The notes beneath the pieces were generated by a model, which searched no databases, was not told the DNA's origin, and saw only the letters and a list, made by a program, of their open reading frames with translations. Position numbers and translations under genes: made by a program. This document shows positions 14,503-21,050 of a stretch of DNA of 22,623 bases, piece after piece. The DNA comes from an uncultured archaeon (lineage in GTDB: Archaea > Thermoproteota > Nitrososphaeria > Nitrososphaerales > CALBXV01). The stretch lies in contig CALBXV010000080.1 in NCBI GenBank assembly GCA_937890045.1, positions 1 through 22,623 of the forward strand. The letters are read 5' to 3'. The number at the start of each line of letters is the position of its first letter. Positions within the stretch are counted from its first letter, which is position 1.

Positions 14503-15529
14503 TCAATCATTTTGTGATTATATTGAAAGATTTTATACTAATCAATTTTTTCCCTACCTAAAAGAAAATAAAATATCCACAATAATAGATTTAGGTGATA
14601 CTTTTGATAGAAGGAAGTATGTCAATTTTCAGACCTTACATCGAGTAAAGCAATTTTATTTTGATGTTATGAGGGAGAATCATATTGAATTACATTCTAT
14701 TGTAGGCAATCATTCTACCTATTTTAGAAATACAAATAAAGTTAATAGTTCTGAATTACTTTATGGACATTATGAAAATGTATTTACTTATGCGGGTCCA
14801 TCCACAATAATCCTAGATGGTACGGCTATTGATATTCTTCCTTGGATTAACTCTGAGAATTATGATATAATGATGGAGTACATAAGAGATTCAAAATCAC
14901 AAGTTGGTTTTGGCCATTTAGAAGTTGATGGATTTGCTATGTATAAAGGATATGTAGCAGACTCTGGGCTTTCTAGAAAGATATTTAACAGATATGAAGT
15001 AGTATGTTCAGGACATTATCACCATAAGTCAAGTAAAGGTAATATTCATTATCTTGGTGCTCCTTATGAAATCACTTGGAATGATTATGATGATCCTAGA
15101 GGGTTTCATGTGTTTGATACAGAAACCAGAGACTTGACTTTTATTCAGAATACAGAACGTTTGTTTGAAAAAATTTATTATAATGATAAGAGCACTATTG
15201 ATTGGAAAAACCAAAATACAGGATATTATAAAAATAAAGTTGTTAAATTGATTGTTGAAGAAAAGAATAATATAGCTGATTTTGAGAATTATCTTGAGCG
15301 GTTATATAAATCTGAATTAACAGATTTGACTATACTTGAAGATTTGTCTGAATATTCCGCAAGATATTCAGACGATGAAAGTGATGATGTGGAAATGGGT
15401 AATACGTCTACTTTTCTTGATGAGTATGTAGATAGTATGCCTGATGATAACGTTAAACGCGAGGAGAGAGTTAAAGTGAAAAAATTATTGCAGCGTATTT
15501 ATGATGAGGCACTGAACATTAATGATTAA
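14453..15529 (+). CDS. 47: Recombination nuclease subunit gp47 (Mre11/SbcD-like)
   Basis: Encodes 358 residues (T4 gp47: 339), the metallophosphoesterase subunit of the gp46-gp47 complex that resects DNA ends for recombination-dependent replication and helps to degrade host DNA. Visible metal-binding motifs are DQH (D8, H10), GDTFD (48-52), GNHS (85-88), GHLEVDG and GHYHH. I chose the internal ATG at 14453 over the earlier one at 14408: it has AAGGAA about 8 bases upstream and places the DxH motif at the usual distance from the N-terminus. gp46 starts 5 bases after its stop. Confidence 0.95.
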   Translation: MKIALITDQHFGGKQDSQSFCDYIERFYTNQFFPYLKENKISTIIDLGDTFDRRKYVNFQTLHRVKQFYFDVMRENHIELHSIVGNHSTYFRNTNKVNSSELLYGHYENVFTYAGPSTIILDGTAIDILPWINSENYDIMMEYIRDSKSQVGFGHLEVDGFAMYKGYVADSGLSRKIFNRYEVVCSGHYHHKSSKGNIHYLGAPYEITWNDYDDPRGFHVFDTETRDLTFIQNTERLFEKIYYNDKSTIDWKNQNTGYYKNKVVKLIVEEKNNIADFENYLERLYKSELTDLTILEDLSEYSARYSDDESDDVEMGNTSTFLDEYVDSMPDDNVKREERVKVKKLLQRIYDEALNIND

Positions 15530-15534
15530 GTATT

Positions 15535-17235
15535 ATGATTAAATTAAAGACTGTAAGATTTAAGAATTTCTTAGCTGCTGGTAATCGGTTTATTGAAATA
15601 AAGTTAGACCAAAAGCCAATGATGTTAATTGTCGGTAAGAATGGTGCTGGCAAGTCTACGTTGATTGATGCTATTACTTTCTCGTTATTTGGTAAGCCAT
15701 TTAAGAAGATTAATAAAGGACAGTTAATGAATACTGTCAATGAGAAAGATTTAATGACTGAGATTGAATTTTCTGTTGGTAGTGTAGAATGGAAAGTTCG
15801 CAGAGGGATGAAACCTGCTATCTTTGAAATATATCAAAATGGTAAGGTTATAAATCAAGATGCTAAGGCTACTGATTATCAGAAATATTTAGAAGAGAAA
15901 ATTCTTAAATTAAATTTTAAATCATTTACACAGATAGTAGTGTTAGGGTCTGCTTCATTTGTTCCTTTTATGCAACTGTCTGCTAATGATAGGCGAATTA
16001 TTATAGAAGATATATTGGACATTGGTATATTTTCTGTTATGAAGAATTTACTTAAAGATAGAATAAATTCTTTGAAAGAGGAGATTAATGAGTTAGAATA
16101 TGATATTAAACTATTGCAAGAGAAGATTAGCTTACATGAAAAACATATAGATGAATTAAAAGCCAAATCCTCTAAGAAAATGGAAGATAATAATGATAAA
16201 ATTAAAAAACTTCAAAAGACTATTATAGCAATAGAATCTGAAATTGGTGATCATCAGGAAAAAATATGGGTATTTAGGACAGAGATTGAAGATCAGACTG
16301 ATATTATAAAAAAGCATAAAGATTTGGATAGCTATAAAATGCAAATTAATAAAAACTTAAAGAAGTTAAACAAAGAAAATGAGTTTTTTGAAGATAATGA
16401 GAATTGTCCTACCTGTGAACAAGATATTGATGAAACATTTAAAAAGGATAAATTACAACAAATATCCATTAATATTAATGACATGAATGATGGTATAGAT
16501 AAGTTAAATATAGAAGTAAATAAAGTAACAAATCGTTTAGGTGAAATTGCCGAATGTAATGATAAGATACAAGAGGTAGAAAGCCTTATTACAAGGAGAC
16601 ATAGTGATATAAGAGCACATCAAACATTAATTAGTAGATTTCAGGAGGAAATATCTGAAGCTAATGTTTATATAGATGATGATAAAAAAAGAATAATGGA
16701 AACTGAATTAGATGAAAGTAAAAAGACTAGATTACAATATGTAGAACAAAGGAAGTATTATGATATATTAAATACTATATTAAATGATAAGGGAATTAAA
16801 ACAAGAATAATACGAAAATATCTTCCAGTTATTAATAAGCATGTAAATAATTATCTCAAAGATATGGATTTCTTTGTAAATTTTCAATTAGACGAAAATT
16901 TCAATGAATCTATTAAAAGCAGACATAGGGATGATTTTTCATATTATTCTTTTTCTGAAGGGGAAAAGAAGCGAATTGATATATCATTATTATTAACTTG
17001 GCGTGATATTGCTGCTATGAGAAATAGTGTTAATGTTAATCTTCTTATATTGGATGAAATATTTGATGCAAGTTTAGACCAAACTGGTATGGATGACTTG
17101 ATGAAGTTATTTTATTTATTGAAAAATACTAATTTGTTTGTTATTTCACATAAACTTGATATATTAGATGATAAATTTTCTACTAAGATTACGGTAGAGA
17201 AGATTAATAATTTTTCTCAAATGGTGGTAGAATAA
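15535..17235 (+). CDS. 46: Recombination nuclease ATPase subunit gp46 (Rad50/SbcC-like)
   Basis: Encodes 566 residues (T4 gp46: 560), the SMC-like ATPase partner of gp47. Walker A is GKNGAGKS (34-41); the coiled coils run from about 180 to 420 and are joined by a zinc hook CPTC (C291, C294); the ABC signature is FSEGEKKR (473-480); Walker B is LLILDE (503-508) and the switch histidine is H539 in VISHKLD. All motifs needed for ATP-driven dimer closing are present. The short coiled coil is usual for phage Rad50 proteins. Its TAA shares one base with the ATG of the next gene. Confidence 0.96.
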   Translation: MIKLKTVRFKNFLAAGNRFIEIKLDQKPMMLIVGKNGAGKSTLIDAITFSLFGKPFKKINKGQLMNTVNEKDLMTEIEFSVGSVEWKVRRGMKPAIFEIYQNGKVINQDAKATDYQKYLEEKILKLNFKSFTQIVVLGSASFVPFMQLSANDRRIIIEDILDIGIFSVMKNLLKDRINSLKEEINELEYDIKLLQEKISLHEKHIDELKAKSSKKMEDNNDKIKKLQKTIIAIESEIGDHQEKIWVFRTEIEDQTDIIKKHKDLDSYKMQINKNLKKLNKENEFFEDNENCPTCEQDIDETFKKDKLQQISININDMNDGIDKLNIEVNKVTNRLGEIAECNDKIQEVESLITRRHSDIRAHQTLISRFQEEISEANVYIDDDKKRIMETELDESKKTRLQYVEQRKYYDILNTILNDKGIKTRIIRKYLPVINKHVNNYLKDMDFFVNFQLDENFNESIKSRHRDDFSYYSFSEGEKKRIDISLLLTWRDIAAMRNSVNVNLLILDEIFDASLDQTGMDDLMKLFYLLKNTNLFVISHKLDILDDKFSTKITVEKINNFSQMVVE

Positions 17236-17453
17236 TGCCAATATATAGTTATCATTGTGAACAATGTGATGAAGTTTATGAAAATATGAGAAGTATAAAA
17301 CAAAGAGATGTTAAGTTGATATGTCCTCAATGTAAAGAGTCATGTAGTCGAATACTCGATTTATCCGCATTCCAATTAAAAGGTGGCGGTTGGTATAAGG
17401 ATGGATATAGTAGTAAGAAACAAAATACAAAAAAAGAGGAGAAAGAGGAATGA
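17235..17453 (+). CDS. FmdB-type zinc ribbon protein
   Basis: Encodes 72 residues starting MPIYSYHCEQCDEVYENM, the hallmark of FmdB/CxxC-CxxC regulatory zinc ribbons. The cysteine pairs are C8/C11 and C31/C34 (CPQC), followed by FQLKGGGWYKDGY, also typical, and a Lys/Glu tail. The family is often annotated as a regulatory protein but its biochemical role is not known. It overlaps gp46 by 1 base and the next gene by 4 bases. Confidence 0.88.
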   Translation: MPIYSYHCEQCDEVYENMRSIKQRDVKLICPQCKESCSRILDLSAFQLKGGGWYKDGYSSKKQNTKKEEKEE

Positions 17454-17644
17454 AATTTATAGTAGTATTGATGATATTAGTGTTTGTTGGATGTGCTTCT
17501 GAAAGACCTAGTAGAACTAGTGCCCAAATTTTATCACCTGATAAGTTAAAAATGATGATTGCAGTAAATCCTGATATCAGTCATCCAGAAAGAAACAATA
17601 CAGAGGTTCATCAACTTAGACTTGGATTGGATTGGAATCTATAA
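17450..17644 (+). CDS. Small predicted lipoprotein
   Basis: Encodes 64 residues with a signal peptide MKFIVVLMILVFVG followed by C15, a lipobox (FVGC), so the mature protein would be a lipid-anchored chain of 50 residues. GAGAAAGAGGA lies directly before the ATG. The C-terminus HQLRLGLDWNL is moderately hydrophobic. An outer-membrane anchored role, for example in lysis or superinfection exclusion, is possible, but I recognise no family. It overlaps the next small membrane-protein gene by one base, which suggests a functional pair. Confidence 0.72.
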   Translation: MKFIVVLMILVFVGCASERPSRTSAQILSPDKLKMMIAVNPDISHPERNNTEVHQLRLGLDWNL

Positions 17645-17817
17645 TGGTGAAAAAAACGATATCTGCTACAATGATTGCTACTCTTTTATTTGGTATATTT
17701 TTTATTATTGATCCGTTTAAGTGGTGGCCAATAGAACATCTTGTAGGTAAAGGAAAAACTCCATGTACTAAAGAAAGCACTAAACCCAGTTGTACGGGAA
17801 AAATTAATTTTTTTTAA
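17644..17817 (+). CDS. Small single-span membrane protein
   Basis: Encodes 57 residues: two lysines, then a hydrophobic segment at about residues 5-24 (TISATMIATLLFGIFFII), then FKWWPIEHLVGKGKTPCTKE and a polar tail with two cysteines (C41, C50) that could form a disulfide in the periplasm. The ATG overlaps the stop of the lipoprotein gene by one base, so I prefer it to the ATG at 17632. It ends the uvsY-gp55-gp46 operon. Function unknown. Confidence 0.68.
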   Translation: MVKKTISATMIATLLFGIFFIIDPFKWWPIEHLVGKGKTPCTKESTKPSCTGKINFF

Positions 17818-17823
17818 TAAACC

Positions 17824-17852
17824 TTGCCATTTGCGATTTCAGATCTTATAAT
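17824..17852 (+). promoter_or_regulatory. Sigma70-type promoter of hsp20
   Basis: TTGCCA (17824-17829) and TATAAT (17847-17852) are separated by 17 bp, with ACC before the -35 box, in the 84-base gap before the hsp20 gene. The start would lie near 17860, leaving a leader of about 40 bases. Confidence 0.72.
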
Positions 17853-17901
17853 ATATATAGACGGTTAGAAATAATCGATAACATTAATTAAGGAGATAGA
17901 A

Positions 17902-18330
17902 ATGGCAAATTTAACAAAACATCATAATAACCTGTTTGATAGTGTTTTTCCATCATGGACACAGTTTGACCGATTTGATAATTATCTAATGAATAATGAT
18001 CCATGGACTGCTACTGTGGGACATAGACCAAATAATAAGTATCGATGGGATGAAAACGACGATGCTTATTCATTAGATGTTGTTATGCCCGGTTTGACTA
18101 AGAAGGATATTGACCTTACATTTAAAGAGGGAGTTTTGTCAATTAAATGTAAAAAAGAGGTAGATTCCAATGATACCAAATTTTATGGTGTTAAAACGGA
18201 ACAATCTTTTAGTAACTTTCCACGTGCCGTAAATGCGGAGAAAGTAACCGCTGAGATGGAAAATGGGGTTTTATCTATTAAAATGCCGAAAAGGGAGTCA
18301 GATAAGGCAAAAACTATAGATATTAAGTAA
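17902..18330 (+). CDS. hsp20: Small heat shock protein (Hsp20 family)
   Basis: Encodes 142 residues. The alpha-crystallin domain spans about residues 48-130, with VVMPGLTKKDIDLTFKEGVL (60-79) and the conserved ENGVLSIKMPK (120-130). Hsp20 proteins are ATP-independent holdases that keep unfolding proteins soluble; in phages they may protect virion proteins or host machinery during infection. AAGGAG precedes the ATG. It has its own sigma70-type promoter and is followed by a long perfect hairpin. Hsp20 genes are widely found in marine T4-like phages. Confidence 0.94.
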   Translation: MANLTKHHNNLFDSVFPSWTQFDRFDNYLMNNDPWTATVGHRPNNKYRWDENDDAYSLDVVMPGLTKKDIDLTFKEGVLSIKCKKEVDSNDTKFYGVKTEQSFSNFPRAVNAEKVTAEMENGVLSIKMPKRESDKAKTIDIK

Positions 18331-18345
18331 ATAAGTCCTTTAGAT

Positions 18346-18381
18346 ATAAGGGGTTATATGATCAAAAATATAACCCCTTAT
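18346..18381 (+). other. Perfect 14-bp hairpin after hsp20, without T-run
   Basis: ATAAGGGGTTATAT (18346-18359) is the exact reverse complement of 18368-18381, with an 8-base loop. It begins 16 bases after the hsp20 stop. No T-run follows, so it is not a classical terminator; it may stabilise or mark the 3' end of the hsp20 RNA. Its right arm overlaps the first bases of the duplicated promoter module. Confidence 0.7.
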
Positions 18382-18458
18382 AAACAAAGGCGTTGCAAAG
18401 TATTTTCACTTATCCTTTATTTTCAACGAGTTACAAAGGCGCTTTTTCCTTGACATAT
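18375..18458 (+). repeat. Duplicated promoter module, copy A (before the VWA protein)
   Basis: An 84-base segment repeated at 20908-20990. The ends are identical: 16 bases from CCCTTATAAACAAAGG (18375-18390) and 39 bases (18420-18458) from TTTTCAACGAGTTACAAAGG to TTGACATAT; the middle is diverged and one base longer. Within it are two related 9-mers, GCGTTGCAA (18390-18398) and GAGTTACAA (18428-18436), 38 bases apart. Confidence 0.85.
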
Positions 18459-18478
18459 ATATCCAATTGCTTTAAAAT
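18450..18478 (+). promoter_or_regulatory. Sigma70-type promoter of the zincin/VWA gene
   Basis: A perfect TTGACA (18450-18455), 17-bp spacer and TAAAAT (18473-18478), followed by GGTAGTA as at the uvsY and cobS-like promoters. The -35 box is inside the duplicated module. The start codon lies 38 bases after the -10 box. Confidence 0.82.
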
Positions 18479-18516
18479 GGTAGTATATTTAATGATTAAT
18501 TGATGAGGATATTGGA

Positions 18517-20814
18517 ATGGTGAAGATTGAATCAAAAGAAAAGTTAGCAAAATTGTTAGCGGTAGAAGATTTGGATGTTCAACATAGACAAGTAAAAACG
18601 GCTATGTTTGATATTCACAATCGTTGTATTATCCTGCCTGTCTGGAAAGACATGCCAAACCATTTATATGATCTGTTGCTTGGTCACGAAGTTGGACATG
18701 CACTTTATACTCCGACCGATCCGGATCGTCTTGCCAAGATTAATAAAGAAACTTCCCATGATTGCATCAATGTAATTGAAGATGCTAGAATCGAAAAACT
18801 TATTAAAAATAAATATCCGGGTCTGAGGAAACAATTCTTCCGTGGATATGACCATTTAAATAAAGAAGATTTTTTCGATGTTAAAAATAAGATTACAAAT
18901 GAACAGCCTTTTTTAGATCGAATTAATCTTCATTTCAAACTTAACCAGCGTGTTGAGGTTTCTTTTAATAATGAAGAACAAAAATTGGTGACCGAGATAT
19001 CTGAGTGTAGAACATTTGAAGATGTTGAGAAAGTAGCAAGAAAAGTTCACAAGTATATAATGGATAATGAAATCCTTGCATCTTCCAACAAACCTACAGA
19101 ACAGCCACCTACTGATATCAATGAAGATGAATTTGGTGAGAATTATGGCGAAATGCCAGAAACGACTAAGGAGGGCGATGAAGAAGAAGGTGAAAAAGAT
19201 GACGATAAGGATTATGAAGAAGAAGGTGAAAAAGATGACGATAAGGATTATGAAGAAAAACCCAAGACAGAAGAAGAAGAATTAGATGAAGCGTATTCGC
19301 GTGCTTCATTTGAAGGTGGAGAAGATTCTGCCCCTCCACAACAAACGGATGATGATAAATCTTTTGAAGACCAAAATAACAATGATCCTGTCAAGAGCAA
19401 AACACAACGTGCGTTTGATGAACGAATTTCAGATTTAGCAATTGTAGATAAGAATGTAAAGTATATTAGTGTACCAGATAATATTCTTAACTTCGATCAT
19501 GTGGTGGTTGATTATAAGGAAGTACATCGAAATATAACTAGTTTCTATCATAGTATGGAGCATCCGTATTGGAAGAATCAATCATATCATAATACTGAGA
19601 CCCATAAAATGTTGCGTGAAAGAGTTTATGAAATAGCACATCATACTCTTAATAAGTTTAAAAAAGAGTGCGTTAAGAATGTAAATCATTTGGCAATGGA
19701 TTTTGAAAGAAAGAAAGCGGCTGATGTATATAAAAGAACATTAATTACAAAAACTGGTATTTTAGATACTAATAAGATGTTTTCAGCCGCCTATAATGAT
19801 GATGTCTTTAAAAAGAATGTTCGTGTGGCTGATGGTAAGAATCATGGTTTGGTTATGTTTGTTGATTGGTCTGGTTCGATGGCGGCGAATTTATTTGGAA
19901 CCATTCGACAGTTAATCGAACTATCCATGTTTTGCAAAAAGGTAAAGATTCCTTTTGAGGTATATTCTTTTACCGAAAGAGATGGGAATTTGTATGAGGA
20001 TGATGGTTCATATCGTAAAACAGAACCAGTATTTAAATTCCGACATGGTGATTTGATAACGGATAGACATTTAGGATTGAGAAATCTTCTTTCTGGCAGG
20101 ATGTCTACTAAAGCATTTAATGAGGGGTTGCTTAATCTTTGCATTTTAGCAAATCGACATAAGGGTTATGAGATCCCTATTGAAGAACATTTACACGGAA
20201 CACCTCTTAATGGTTGTATTCTCTTATCAGAGTATATTATTAAAGCTTTTCAACAAAAGAACAATTTGGCAAATGTTCATGCAGTATTTTTAACAGATGG
20301 TGAGGCAAATAGTCAGGCGACTGTTTATGATGGAGGTAAAGGAGAGTCTGAATATATCCAACGCAAATATGATGTTCTTTATTTGCAAGATAAGAAAACA
20401 AAGAAAAATCATAAAATAGGTAGTTCTGGTGGAATTCAAGCTTTGACGCCAGCACTTTTTGATGTGGTTAAATCCAGACTTGATATTAATATTGTGGGAT
20501 TTTATATTATACCAAAATTTACGCCTAGTACTTTATGGAGATTTACACCAAGAAATAATACAAAGTCATATATGGAAGGTAAAGAACAATTCAGAAGTTG
20601 GATTAGAGAAGCTAAGAAAAATGGTTATTTTATAAAAGAGGAATCTGGATATGATGAGTACTTTGTCATTCAAGGAATGCAGAAACCGGTAGTTGGGGAA
20701 ATAAATGAAAGTATGACTAAACGTAAAATGGCTTCTATATTTTCCAAGCAAAATAACCAGTTTAAAAACACGAGGGTTATCCTCACAAGGTTCATTGACC
20801 TAATTACGGCTTAA
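18517..20814 (+). CDS. Zincin-metallopeptidase/VWA fusion protein (CobT-like)
   Basis: Encodes 765 residues. The N-terminal domain has a zinc protease motif HEVGH (H57, E58, H61) and a following NVIEDARIE segment (E88, D89) in the place of the third ligand. Residues about 200-300 are an acidic, probably disordered linker containing two identical 12-residue repeats. A von Willebrand A domain follows with a complete metal-ion site: DWSGS (D450-S454), T562 and D594. CobT of aerobic cobaltochelatase shares the acidic linker and VWA domain, but here the protease-like domain and the absence of CobN argue against cobalamin synthesis. It resembles the metallopeptidase-VWA proteins that partner MoxR ATPases. 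GATGAGGA provides the ribosome site. The AAA+ partner lies downstream with a matching promoter. Confidence 0.85.
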   Translation: MVKIESKEKLAKLLAVEDLDVQHRQVKTAMFDIHNRCIILPVWKDMPNHLYDLLLGHEVGHALYTPTDPDRLAKINKETSHDCINVIEDARIEKLIKNKYPGLRKQFFRGYDHLNKEDFFDVKNKITNEQPFLDRINLHFKLNQRVEVSFNNEEQKLVTEISECRTFEDVEKVARKVHKYIMDNEILASSNKPTEQPPTDINEDEFGENYGEMPETTKEGDEEEGEKDDDKDYEEEGEKDDDKDYEEKPKTEEEELDEAYSRASFEGGEDSAPPQQTDDDKSFEDQNNNDPVKSKTQRAFDERISDLAIVDKNVKYISVPDNILNFDHVVVDYKEVHRNITSFYHSMEHPYWKNQSYHNTETHKMLRERVYEIAHHTLNKFKKECVKNVNHLAMDFERKKAADVYKRTLITKTGILDTNKMFSAAYNDDVFKKNVRVADGKNHGLVMFVDWSGSMAANLFGTIRQLIELSMFCKKVKIPFEVYSFTERDGNLYEDDGSYRKTEPVFKFRHGDLITDRHLGLRNLLSGRMSTKAFNEGLLNLCILANRHKGYEIPIEEHLHGTPLNGCILLSEYIIKAFQQKNNLANVHAVFLTDGEANSQATVYDGGKGESEYIQRKYDVLYLQDKKTKKNHKIGSSGGIQALTPALFDVVKSRLDINIVGFYIIPKFTPSTLWRFTPRNNTKSYMEGKEQFRSWIREAKKNGYFIKEESGYDEYFVIQGMQKPVVGEINESMTKRKMASIFSKQNNQFKNTRVILTRFIDLITA
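19180..19251 (+). repeat. Perfect 36-bp tandem duplication in the VWA gene
   Basis: Two identical copies, 19180-19215 and 19216-19251, each encoding EEEGEKDDDKDY (residues 222-233 and 234-245). It keeps the frame and lengthens the acidic linker. The identity at every base suggests a recent duplication or ongoing copy-number variation. Confidence 0.95.
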
Positions 20815-20816
20815 TA

Positions 20817-20892
20817 TACGGCGATTTAATGCGATATTTACCTCAATACATAGTAGGATATGGGTCAAATAACATCGCCTTATATCGCCGTA
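20817..20892 (+). other. Long nested hairpin between the VWA and AAA+ genes
   Basis: TACGGCGAT (20817-20825) pairs with ATCGCCGTA (20884-20892). Nested inside, GCGAT (20831-20835) pairs with ATCGC (20874-20878), and ATTTACC (20836-20842) pairs with GGTcAAAT (20863-20870, one bulged C). It starts 3 bases after the stop codon and no T-run follows, so a processing site, 3'-end stabiliser or small structured RNA is more likely than a terminator. Confidence 0.55.
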
Positions 20893-20907
20893 GAATTGGT
20901 CAGTAAA

Positions 20908-20990
20908 CCCTTATAAACAAAGGAGTTACAATTATTTTTGCTTATTGTTTGTTTTCAACGAGTTACAAAGGCGCTTTTTCCTTGACATAT
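20908..20990 (+). repeat. Duplicated promoter module, copy B (before the AAA+ ATPase)
   Basis: An 83-base counterpart of 18375-18458. The 16-base left end (20908-20923) and the 39-base right end (20952-20990) are identical to copy A. GAGTTACAA occurs twice, at 20923-20931 and 20960-20968, 37 bases apart. Confidence 0.85.
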
Positions 20991-21010
20991 GTGTGAGATT
21001 TCTATATAAT
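20982..21010 (+). promoter_or_regulatory. Consensus sigma70-type promoter of the CobS-like gene
   Basis: TTGACA (20982-20987), 17-bp spacer and TATAAT (21005-21010): a full consensus match, followed by GGTAGTA. Its -35 box and upstream sequence are shared with the promoter at 18450. The start codon is 40 bases after the -10 box. Confidence 0.88.
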
Positions 21011-21050
21011 GGTAGTAAGAATTGTGAATTATTGATTAGGAGAATATATT

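Noticed and set aside
17450..17817. Classical spanin pair
   Set aside because: The membrane protein lacks the periplasmic coiled coil usual for an inner-membrane spanin, and the genes sit in an early operon; kept only as a possible envelope pair.
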